A DNA stretch of 64,000 bases from Agromyces mariniharenae (GTDB taxonomy: Bacteria > Actinomycetota > Actinomycetes > Actinomycetales > Microbacteriaceae): contig NZ_VSSB01000001.1 in NCBI RefSeq assembly GCF_008122505.1, forward strand, positions 2,154,891-2,218,890, given 5' to 3'. The notes under the pieces are model-generated. The model did no database searches. It was not told where the DNA came from and saw only the letters and a list, made by a program, of their open reading frames with translations. Below are positions 58,001-64,000 of this stretch, piece by piece (the first letter of the stretch is position 1; every line of letters starts with the position of its first letter). The position numbers were made by a program, and so were the translations under genes.

Positions 58001-60764
58001 CGCCGCTCCGCCCTCGACGAACCAGGCGCCGCTCGTGACGGCCTGGGAGGACGCGACCGCGTCGTCCGCGGGCGAGGCCGCGCTGGTCGGCACGGCGAAG
58101 GACGACGGCCTGCCGGCCGGCGAACTGGCGATCGACTGGTCGATCGTGAGCGCGCCCGAGGGTGCGACGGTGCTCTTCGACGACCCGCACGCGGCGACGA
58201 CCGTCGCTCGCTTCTCGACCGAGGGCACCTACGTGCTGCGCCTGACCGCGAGCGACGGCGAGGCGTCGAGCTCGGCCGAGGTCACCGTGCAGGGCGAGGC
58301 CGCGAGCCGCGGCGTGAACGTCGCGCCCGGCGGGACGCCGACGGCGGAGTACACAGCCGGCTGGAACCGGGTGACCGCCGTGAACAACGGCACGATCCTG
58401 CACACGGGCGGCGACCAGACCGAACTCTGGGGCACGTGGTCGGGCAACCACCCCGCCACGCGCTGGCTGCAGTACACGTGGGCCGAGCCGGTGCGCGTGT
58501 CCGACATGGAGGTGAGCTTCTGGCGCGACCAGAACAGCGTCACCTCGACGGCCGGCGTCAACGTGCCGAAGTCGTGGAAGGCGCAGTACTGGGACGGCGC
58601 CGCGTGGGTCGACGTCGCCAACCCGAGCGGCTACGGCGTGCTCCGCGACGAGCCGAACTCGACGACGTTCGACGCGGTCACCACGACTCGGGTGCGCCTC
58701 GTGCTCAGCGCCATGGGCTCCGGCACCACGTATGCCGCCGTCGGCGTGAGCGAGTGGAAGGTCTTCACCGACCCGCCCGTCGCGATCGAGCCGATCGACG
58801 TGCGCACCGCCGTCGGCGTCGTGCCCGAGCTGCCCCCCACCGTCGACGGCACCTTCGCCGACGGCAGTCACGCCGACTTCGACGTGACGTGGGCCGGCGT
58901 GAGCGCCGACCAGGTCGCCGGCGAGGGCAGCTTCGCGGTGCCGGGCATCGTGCCCGGGTCGCCCGTGGCGGCGGCCGCGACCGTGTGGGTCCGGGCCACG
59001 CCGCCCGCACAGGTGAACCAGGTCGACGCGGTCGCCGTGAGCACGAAGGCCGGCGTCGCGCCCGACCTGCCCGCCGCGGTCGGCGTGCTCTACAACGACG
59101 GCTCCCGCGAGGACCTGCCCGTCGTGTGGGAGGCGATCGACCCGGCCGCGTACGCGACCGGCGGCGAGTTCGCGGTCGCCGGCGAGGTGCAGACCTCGCT
59201 GCCCGGCGACACGACCGCGCAGGCGACCGTGACGGTCGGCGGCGGAGCGAACGGCCCTGACACCCAGGCGCCCACCGTGACGCTCGGCGTCGTCCCCGAG
59301 GCACCCGCCTCGGGCTGGCACACCGGTCCTGTCACCGTCACGGCGTCGGCCACCGACAACCGCGACACCGCACCGGTCATCGAGGTGCGTGTCGACGGCG
59401 GCGACTGGGCGGCCTTCGGGGAGCCCGTGGTCGTCTCGGCCGACGGCGCCCACACCGTGCAGGCACGGGCCACGGATGCCGCGGGCAACGTGTCGAGCGT
59501 GCCCGAGGCGGAGTTCCGCATCGACACGCAAGCGCCGGCGCTCACGATCGTCACCGACGCGGTGGCCCGCACGGTGAAGGCGACGGCGGCCGACGCCGGA
59601 TCGGGCGTCACCGCGCTCGAGTACCGGTACGCGGGCGAGACCGAGTGGCGTCCCGTCACCGGCACGATCCTCGTCGGCCTCGACGAGGTGCGCACCGAGC
59701 TGCGTGCGACGGATGCCGCGGGCAACGTCTCCGCGATCGAGGAGCGCACCGTGCCGGCCAGCGACGGCAACCACCGCCGCAACGTCGCCCTCCTCGCCAC
59801 GCCGACCGCCTCGGTCACTGCGGGCTGGAACCGGGTGACGGGTCTCAACGACGATGAGCAGCCGACCTCGTCGGGCGATGTGACGCCCAACGACAACGCG
59901 AACGTCTGGGGCGCCTGGCCCGAGATCGGCGAGCAGTGGGTGCAGTACGACTGGGCCGAGCCGGTCACGATCGGCGAGCTCGGGGTGTACTTCATCTCGA
60001 ACCTCGACGGCAACGGCGTCGGCATCGACGTGCCGAAGGCGTGGAGCGCCGAGTACTGGGATGCCGAGGCGGCCGCCTGGGCTCCCGTCGAGGCATCCGG
60101 GCTCTACGGCACCGAGGTCGACACGTACAACGTCGTCGAGTTCGAGGCGGTGACCACGACGAGGCTGCGCCTGTCGCTCGAGGCCTCGGGCACCGAGTCC
60201 GGCGCGGGCAGCCTCGGCATCAAGGAGTGGCAGGTCTTCGAGGCCCCGCCGGTGGAGGAGCCCGACACCGAGGCGCCCATCGTCGTGGTCGAGGTCTCGC
60301 CCACGCTGCCGGCGAGCGGCTGGTACACCGATGACGTCACCGTCACCGCGACCGCGCTCGACAACCGCGACTCGCTCCCGGTGGTCGAGGTCCGCTCGGG
60401 ATCGGGGGACTGGAAGCCGTACACGGGTCCGGTCACCGTCTCGGAGGACGGCGTCACCGCGCTCGAGTTCCGGGCGACGGATGCCGCGGGCAACGTGAGC
60501 GACCTCCAGGCCGCGACCGTGCAGATCGACACCGTCGCGCCGAAGCCGACCGCTTCGTGGACGTCGGCCAACAAGAAGCGCCTGGCGCTCGAGGCGACCG
60601 ACGCCGGATCCGGGGTCTCGCACCTCGAGTTCCGCATCGGCGACGGCGACTGGGCCACCTACACCGGCCCGATCGACGTCTCGCCGAAGGACGTGGTCGA
60701 GGCGCGGGCGATCGACGCGGCCGGCAACGTCTCCGCGGTGCTCACCGTGAAGCGGGGCAAGTGA
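55041..60764 (+). CDS. Giant secreted glycoside hydrolase (MGH1/GH63-like) with carbohydrate-binding and Ig-like domains
   Basis: About 1907 residues. A signal peptide (RAARAALAATAAAAVIGSGLLATPALA) is followed by an (alpha/alpha)6-type glycosidase region to about 795 (TTGMFIDDLKYFRDPIYSYGPWVSAGE, FDWKPGNMDRAENAYLYSNA, NYYPFSVGLVP, NSTVTFRMLSRVLREYP). Then come a discoidin/F5-8C-like domain (840-983), an Ig/PKD-like domain (992-1087), a second F5-8C (1090-1240), two Big_4-like Ig domains (1247-1400), Ig/OmpL47-like repeats with TDAAGNVS (1407-1573), a third F5-8C (1577-1733) and a final TDAAGNVS region. It probably degrades a complex polysaccharide outside the cell. A GTG at 55050 has better spacing from GAGAGGG than the ATG at 55041. 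Confidence 0.8.
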   Translation: MDNVVWGSKQRGRAARAALAATAAAAVIGSGLLATPALADNADIGYPSFTGSAQPVPSTGVEYAPGGQLQAIFDADVASGAGASPAQDFWFDEMLARTGTAGSFDDNNQWLFSRGRAAFMKTHTPGTLGFGGQLAYWEAIDGRGGYTVTARIGGADVSLTEDTAQRKQTPSYWRSVHRNAAAGLEVVQTKFITNANVLVTNLELRSTGPALDVTLRAVSPFAVGAEGAELTGTVDALNDLTVLHPRFSGDGFAPVDGGLEASVAVPAGGSASTKVQLGLVTDEIADSRAEYDAVRQAAPSAAYTSHVTAYNRWWAENVPYLDTPEDNIDKTLFYRWWLMRYNFLDADIPGNTYQFPTSMEGVLGYNNAIVLTTGMFIDDLKYFRDPIYSYGPWVSAGETSKSYKFTDNPGDPANWSNSYTQYISEAAWRSYQLHGGPTAIAENLATYAEDDVKGLVDAYDFNDNGLIEYSWGAMTGNDADAVSFDWKPGNMDRAENAYLYSNAKASADAYRLAGDTAKADEMDAFAANIKSQVMDLLWNPDTKLIEHLHSSGEHVPWKEINNYYPFSVGLVPKPGDPDYDDDYVQALRLYADDAEYPIFPFYTANQADKAEAAAQGDPGSNNFSVINSTVTFRMLSRVLREYPTDAIDAEWYKKLLYWNAWAHYQNGGDNRLPDQNEFWADGSADPQRIGYRSWIHHTILGATNFTMIEDAMGLRPRTDAKIELDPIDIGWDHFTANNIRYRDRDLTVTWDAADGTDHYGASVPDGYSVFLDGELAFTVDRLARVVYDPATGAVEVDGDAQVTTAVASAVQAPEDVRFDDDARVVDLFAKAGADLRTAAVGTANLAEGGQATATFSASGRGPDGAVDGTTINEPFWGTAGSPNATDSLTVELGSEQAFDDVRVYFYDSSSSATVAGYREPALYALEVRRGGEWTPIAQQARTPAHPRANLNHVQFPEVTGDAVRVTVTHAGGAKTGIKEVQVSSTGIAAPPSTNQAPLVTAWEDATASSAGEAALVGTAKDDGLPAGELAIDWSIVSAPEGATVLFDDPHAATTVARFSTEGTYVLRLTASDGEASSSAEVTVQGEAASRGVNVAPGGTPTAEYTAGWNRVTAVNNGTILHTGGDQTELWGTWSGNHPATRWLQYTWAEPVRVSDMEVSFWRDQNSVTSTAGVNVPKSWKAQYWDGAAWVDVANPSGYGVLRDEPNSTTFDAVTTTRVRLVLSAMGSGTTYAAVGVSEWKVFTDPPVAIEPIDVRTAVGVVPELPPTVDGTFADGSHADFDVTWAGVSADQVAGEGSFAVPGIVPGSPVAAAATVWVRATPPAQVNQVDAVAVSTKAGVAPDLPAAVGVLYNDGSREDLPVVWEAIDPAAYATGGEFAVAGEVQTSLPGDTTAQATVTVGGGANGPDTQAPTVTLGVVPEAPASGWHTGPVTVTASATDNRDTAPVIEVRVDGGDWAAFGEPVVVSADGAHTVQARATDAAGNVSSVPEAEFRIDTQAPALTIVTDAVARTVKATAADAGSGVTALEYRYAGETEWRPVTGTILVGLDEVRTELRATDAAGNVSAIEERTVPASDGNHRRNVALLATPTASVTAGWNRVTGLNDDEQPTSSGDVTPNDNANVWGAWPEIGEQWVQYDWAEPVTIGELGVYFISNLDGNGVGIDVPKAWSAEYWDAEAAAWAPVEASGLYGTEVDTYNVVEFEAVTTTRLRLSLEASGTESGAGSLGIKEWQVFEAPPVEEPDTEAPIVVVEVSPTLPASGWYTDDVTVTATALDNRDSLPVVEVRSGSGDWKPYTGPVTVSEDGVTALEFRATDAAGNVSDLQAATVQIDTVAPKPTASWTSANKKRLALEATDAGSGVSHLEFRIGDGDWATYTGPIDVSPKDVVEARAIDAAGNVSAVLTVKRGK

Positions 60765-61201
60765 TGGCCGACGGCGACGAGGCGACGCTGTACGTGGGCG
60801 TCCGCCAGGTGGACGACGGGGGTCAGGTGCCCGTGTCGGTGGTCGGCGGCGACGCCGGCACCACCTGGCAGGTCGAGCTCGCCGACGGCACCGCGCTGGG
60901 AGCCGTGACGGTCGGGGAGGACGGGACCGGCACGTCGCTGGTGACCATCCCGACCGGCACGCCCTCGGGCGTCGCCGAGCTCACGGCGACCGGCGGGGGT
61001 GGGGAGCTCTCCGCGGTCGTGAGCGTGGCCGGGCACGACGCCGCGGCGGCAGGGGAGACCGCTGCCGCGGCGTCCGACCCGCTTGCCGCGGCGCTGGGCG
61101 GCGGGATCGCGGTGCTCGCCGCGGTCATGCTCGCCGTGGTCGTCACCGTGGTGGCCTCCGTGCTCGCACGGCGGCGGCGGCGCGCACCCGAAGGGGCGTG
61201 A
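60764..61201 (+). CDS. Membrane-anchor protein coupled to the glycoside hydrolase (-1 frame)
   Basis: 145 residues. An Ig-like beta domain (ATLYVGVRQVDDGGQVPVSVVGGDAGTTWQVELADGTALG) is followed by an Ala-rich stalk, one membrane helix (LGGGIAVLAAVMLAVVVTVVASVLA) and a basic tail RRRRRAPEGA. There is no signal peptide. Its ATG shares one base with the hydrolase stop (TGATG), in the -1 frame. A C-terminal anchor like this usually ends the secreted protein itself, so the two may be one gene split by an indel, joined by frameshifting, or truly separate. No LPxTG motif is present. Confidence 0.7.
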   Translation: MADGDEATLYVGVRQVDDGGQVPVSVVGGDAGTTWQVELADGTALGAVTVGEDGTGTSLVTIPTGTPSGVAELTATGGGGELSAVVSVAGHDAAAAGETAAAASDPLAAALGGGIAVLAAVMLAVVVTVVASVLARRRRRAPEGA

Positions 61202-61203
61202 CC

Positions 61204-61245
61204 GCACCGGCCGGGACGCGAGGAGGTTCGCGTCCCGGCCGGTGC
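61204..61245. terminator. Strong bidirectional hairpin terminator
   Basis: A perfect 17-bp stem (61204-61220 with 61229-61245) around the loop aggaggtt. It lies just past the anchor gene stop (61201) and before the convergent LacI gene stop (61310). It should end transcription from both sides. Confidence 0.85.
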
Positions 61246-61309
61246 TCGTTCCACCTGCACTCCGACGACACCTGCGCTCCGACGCGCAGGGCCGGCGAGC
61301 CGCGCCGGC

Positions 61310-62338
61310 TCAGCGACGCGGGATCGTCGAACCCCGGATCACGAGCCGCACGGGCAGCTGCCGCACGCCCGCGTCGGGCTCCGTGCCGTCGATCGCCTCG
61401 AAGATGCGCATCGCGGCGGTGCGGCCGAGCTGCTGGAGGTTCGCGTCGATGCTCGTGAGCTCGGGGCGGGAGTTGATCGCGAGCACCTCCCAGTTGTCGT
61501 AGCCGATCACGGCGACGTCCTCGGGCACCTCCTTGCCGAGGTCGCGCAGCGTGTCGAGCACGCCGCGGGCGATCTGGTCGGAGCCGCAGACGATGCCGTC
61601 GACGTCGGGGTGCTGCGCGAGCAGCATCGCCGCCGCCGCGCGGCCCCAGTGCTCGGTCCAATTCGAGTACATGACGTCGCCGACGAGCTCCAGGCCCGCG
61701 TCGGCCAGCGCCGCGCGCACCCCCACGGCGCGGTCCTGCGCCGCCGCGTACGTCGGGTCGCCGCTGATGTGGGCGATGCGCCGGCGCCCGGTCGACAGCA
61801 GGTGCTCGGTGGCGATGCGGCCGCCGCTCACGTTGTCGGGCGTGACCGACGAGTCGGTCGGGTCGGCCGAGGGCGCGTACGCGTAGACCACCGGCACCGG
61901 GATGTCCTTGCCGAGCGACGGCCGCGGGTCGGTCTGCCGGCCCACGACGATGATGCCGTCGACGCGCCGGTTGAGCAGCGCCTTGAGGTGGTGCTGCTCG
62001 CGGATCGCGTCGCCGCGCGCGTCGCACAGGAACACGTTCACCTGGCCCGCACCGAACGCGTCCTCGGCGCCCATGAGGATCGGGATCACGAACCGGCCCT
62101 CGAGGTCGCTGGTGAGCAGGCCCACGGTGCCGGTGCGCCCGGCGATCAGGCTGCGGGCGAGCTGGTTCGGGCTGAACGAGAGCTGCTCGGCGGCCTCGAT
62201 CACGCGACGTCGCGTGGCCGGGGCCACCTGGTCGCGGCCGTTGATGGCCTTCGAGGCCGTCGCGAGGGAGACCCCCGCGAGACGCGCGACGTCGCTCAGC
62301 GTCGTCGCTCGACCGGGGTGCGGATCCACACGCGCCAT
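61310..62338 (-). CDS. LacI family transcriptional regulator
   Basis: 342 residues. A LacI helix-turn-helix at 13-34 (TLSDVARLAGVSLATASKAING) and hinge (SFSPNQLARSLIAGRTGTVGLL) are followed by a periplasmic-binding-protein-like sensor domain (VDGIIVVGRQ, HISGDPTYAAAQDRAVGVRAAL, VDGIVCGSDQIARGVLDTLRDLGKEVPEDVAVIGYDNWE, LTSIDANLQQLGRTAAMRI). It should bind a sugar derived from the substrate of the neighbouring hydrolase and release operators ahead of the transporter and perhaps the hydrolase. It is divergent from the sugar-binding protein gene. Confidence 0.94.
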   Translation of the reverse strand: MARVDPHPGRATTLSDVARLAGVSLATASKAINGRDQVAPATRRRVIEAAEQLSFSPNQLARSLIAGRTGTVGLLTSDLEGRFVIPILMGAEDAFGAGQVNVFLCDARGDAIREQHHLKALLNRRVDGIIVVGRQTDPRPSLGKDIPVPVVYAYAPSADPTDSSVTPDNVSGGRIATEHLLSTGRRRIAHISGDPTYAAAQDRAVGVRAALADAGLELVGDVMYSNWTEHWGRAAAAMLLAQHPDVDGIVCGSDQIARGVLDTLRDLGKEVPEDVAVIGYDNWEVLAINSRPELTSIDANLQQLGRTAAMRIFEAIDGTEPDAGVRQLPVRLVIRGSTIPRR

Positions 62339-62378
62339 GTTGCCGCCTTTCCAACTGAAACGCTACCGGAAGTTCCTC

Positions 62379-62425
62379 TTGACGTCGGTGAGATACACAC
62401 TGTAGCGTGCCGAAAGGCATTTCGG
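62379..62425 (+). promoter_or_regulatory. Promoter and LacI-type operator of the sugar ABC operon
   Basis: TTGACG at 62379-62384 is a good -35; TAGCGT (62403-62408) after 18 bases is a weak -10. Just downstream, CCGAAA-ggca-TTTCGG (62410-62425) is a perfect inverted repeat placed to block transcription. GAAACGCTACC ahead of the lacI start (about 62357) resembles a generic LacI half-site. Confidence 0.55.
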
Positions 62426-62506
62426 AATTTTCGAGATCTGCCGCATCAGCAATCGTATTCCCGGGCTTTCCCCGAGCCCCCTCAACGATGAGCAAGGAGA
62501 CCACAG

Positions 62507-63799
62507 ATGACACGCACGTATCGCCGGATGACGCGGGCCGCAGCCCTGCTCGCCGCCGGCGCCCTCACCGTCGGGCTCGCCGCCTGTGCCCAGGGCGCGG
62601 AGCCCCAGAGCAACCTTTCGGAAGCCGGCGCCGAAGGCGTCGACGACGGCTCGACCCTCACCCTCTGGACCCGCGCACCCCTCGAGAAGCAGGCCAACCT
62701 GCTCGTCGACGCCTACAACGCGTCCCACGAGAACCAGGTCGAGCTCACGGTCGTGCCGAACGACGACTACGTCGCCAAGGTGGGCGCCGCGGCCGGGTCG
62801 GGTGGTCTGCCCGACCTCTTCGCGGCCGACATCGTCTACGTGCCGAACTGGGTGGAGCAGGGCCTCTTCCAGGACATCACCGCCAACATCGACGGCCTCG
62901 ACTTCAAGGACGAGATCAACAAGGGCCACCTCTCGGCCGGAACGCTCGACGGCGAGGAGTACGTGCTGCCGTTCGTGCTCGACCTCTCGATGATGTTCTG
63001 GAACAAGGAGCTCGCGACCGAGGCCGGCCTCGACGCCGAGGCGGGTCCCGCGAACCTCGAGGAGTACGCCGAGTGGGCCAAGGCGATCCAGGCCCTGAAC
63101 AAGCCCGACACCTACGGCACGGCCACGGGCCTGAACTGCGGCGGATGCCTCGTCTTCACGTGGTTCCCGAGCGTCTGGGCCGACGGCGAGGAGGTGCTCT
63201 CCGACGACGGCACCGAGTCGCTGCTCGCGAGCGACACCGCCAAGGACGTCTACGCCACGTGGAAGGACCTCTGGGACTCGGGTGCGGTGCTCCCGTCGTC
63301 GCAGGACGAGGCGGGCCCGACCTGGACCGCGGGCTTCACCGAGGGCAAGGTCGGCATCCAGTTCTACCCGGCCACACTGCTCTCGTCGACGCCGTTCGAC
63401 GCGGGCGTCGCCGGCATCCCCGGCCCGAAGGGTGGCGGCTCGACGTTCGTCGGCGGTGACGGCATCGGCATCTCGAAGGACTCGAAGAAGGCCGCGCAGG
63501 CGTGGAACTTCCTCAACTGGCTGATGTCGGAGGATGCGCAGGTGCAGGTGCTCGCGAAGAACAACGACGTGGTCTCCCGCGCCGACCTCGCGAACAACGA
63601 GTACTCCGAGAAGGACCCGCGCCTGATCACGATCAACGAGGTGGCCGGCAACGGCGACACCCCGGTCGCGATCAACTTCCAGCAGGCGTTCAACGCGCCG
63701 TCGAGCCCGTGGCTCACGCTCGTGCGGAACGCGGTGCTCGGCGACGGGGAGTCCGTCGACGCCGACAACGACGAGATCACGGCGGTGCTCTCGCAGTAG
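62507..63799 (+). CDS. Sugar ABC transporter substrate-binding lipoprotein
   Basis: 430 residues. A lipoprotein signal ends with lipobox LAAC (C27). The family-1 extracellular binding fold follows: LTLWTRAPLEKQANLLVDAYNASHENQVELTVVPNDDYVAKVGAAAGSGGLPDLFAADIVYVPNWVEQGLFQDIT, then LPFVLDLSMMFWNKELATEAGLD and GGDGIGISKDSKKAAQAWNFLNWLMSEDAQ. It captures an oligosaccharide outside the membrane and delivers it to the permease that follows. A hairpin between this gene and the permease probably sets the excess of binding protein. Confidence 0.95.
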   Translation: MTRTYRRMTRAAALLAAGALTVGLAACAQGAEPQSNLSEAGAEGVDDGSTLTLWTRAPLEKQANLLVDAYNASHENQVELTVVPNDDYVAKVGAAAGSGGLPDLFAADIVYVPNWVEQGLFQDITANIDGLDFKDEINKGHLSAGTLDGEEYVLPFVLDLSMMFWNKELATEAGLDAEAGPANLEEYAEWAKAIQALNKPDTYGTATGLNCGGCLVFTWFPSVWADGEEVLSDDGTESLLASDTAKDVYATWKDLWDSGAVLPSSQDEAGPTWTAGFTEGKVGIQFYPATLLSSTPFDAGVAGIPGPKGGGSTFVGGDGIGISKDSKKAAQAWNFLNWLMSEDAQVQVLAKNNDVVSRADLANNEYSEKDPRLITINEVAGNGDTPVAINFQQAFNAPSSPWLTLVRNAVLGDGESVDADNDEITAVLSQ

Positions 63800-63817
63800 T
63801 CGCTCCGACGGCCGACC

Positions 63818-63852
63818 GGCCGGCGCGCGGACGTCCATGCCGCGCGCCGGCC
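63818..63852 (+). terminator. Attenuator-like hairpin between binding protein and permease
   Basis: A perfect 13-bp stem GGCCGGCGCGCGG / CCGCGCGCCGGCC around a 9-base loop in the 81-base gap. Such hairpins after a binding-protein gene usually protect or partly end the transcript, giving more binding protein than permease. Confidence 0.75.
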
Positions 63853-63880
63853 ACCGGCCCCATCGAAAGGCTCCACCACC

Positions 63881-64000
63881 ATGACCGCCACCCTCCCCGC
63901 CGACACGACGGCCGCGGCATCCGGCCCGAAGCGTCGCCGCCCCGGCCGGCGCGGCGCGATCACCGGCTGGCTGTACGCCCTGCCGACCGCGCTCTTCGTG
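63881..64000 (+). CDS. Sugar ABC transporter permease, N-terminal part (cut by window edge)
   Basis: 40 residues before the edge: a basic leader (GPKRRRPGRRG) and the start of the first membrane helix (AITGWLYALPTALFV), as in MalF/UgpA-type permeases. GAAAGG about 12 bases ahead supports the ATG. It follows the binding-protein gene on the same strand and would be the next gene of the operon. Confidence 0.85.
   Translation, partial: MTATLPADTTAAASGPKRRRPGRRGAITGWLYALPTALFV

Noticed and set aside
54567..60623. A 2018-codon minus-strand open frame opposite the glycoside hydrolase
   Set aside because: It is rich in Arg, Gly, Val and His in a pattern typical of the antisense of GC-rich genes, has no domain motifs, and the plus strand has a signal peptide and clear domains.
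1..64000. tRNA or rRNA genes
   Set aside because: I found no cloverleaf with a GTTCGAATC-type T-arm and CCA-side pairing in the spacers, and no rRNA-like sequence; a covariance-model scan would be needed to exclude a degenerate one.

Overview
The window is very GC-rich, with the codon use, flavin/F420 oxidoreductases, mycoredoxin-like redoxin, fused Mrp antiporter subunits and IdeR/DtxR-type operator expected of an actinobacterium. The heavy use of GCGGCATCC / GGATGCCGC on both strands and the 'gtcgagtag...tatcgagac' palindromic repeats suggest Microbacteriaceae (an Agromyces- or Microbacterium-like genome). It looks chromosomal: I found no rRNA, tRNA, CRISPR array, integrase, transposase or phage genes.

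Layout. 1-897: tail of an unknown gene and a crotonase. 910-12864 (minus strand): ten genes read in one direction with almost no gaps, first the Mrp Na+/H+ antiporter (A-B fusion, C, D, E, F, G), then a hybrid histidine kinase, a lone receiver, a receiver-cyclase fusion and a PGM1-like ATP-grasp peptide ligase. 12922-15088: an AAA ATPase coupled to a frameshifted sulfurtransferase. 15289-20000: methyltransferase, FKBP lipoprotein, and an ECF transporter energy module (T and double A, no S) behind a good IdeR/DtxR box. 20033-28541: glycosyltransferase, hexapeptide-repeat protein, two LLM flavoproteins, FAD oxidase, baeRF-like protein, redoxin and small proteins. 28585-32127: a large nuclease/helicase.

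32234-38480: a TetR regulator with a quinone-reductase-like gene, divergent from a permease / agmatine-deiminase-like / amidase operon; a perfect palindrome lies between them. 38517-49298: HNH protein, a ribbon-helix-helix-like protein, a 19-bp minisatellite, a molybdopterin oxidoreductase, hydrolase, membrane proteins, a kinase-aminotransferase fusion with repeats inside its coding sequence, TspO-like and FUSC proteins. 49441-54807: Rossmann proteins, a DUF885 metallopeptidase and a deaminase. 55041-64000: a very large secreted glycoside hydrolase followed by a small membrane-anchor ORF in the -1 frame, a LacI regulator, and a sugar ABC transporter running off the end; this is a carbohydrate-use locus.

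Points I find most worth following: the signalling-plus-peptide-ligase operon joined to the Mrp antiporter; the palindromic repeat family, which encodes interdomain linkers of one protein and the N-terminus of another; the iron-box-controlled ECF module; and the hydrolase/anchor pair that may be joined by a -1 frameshift.
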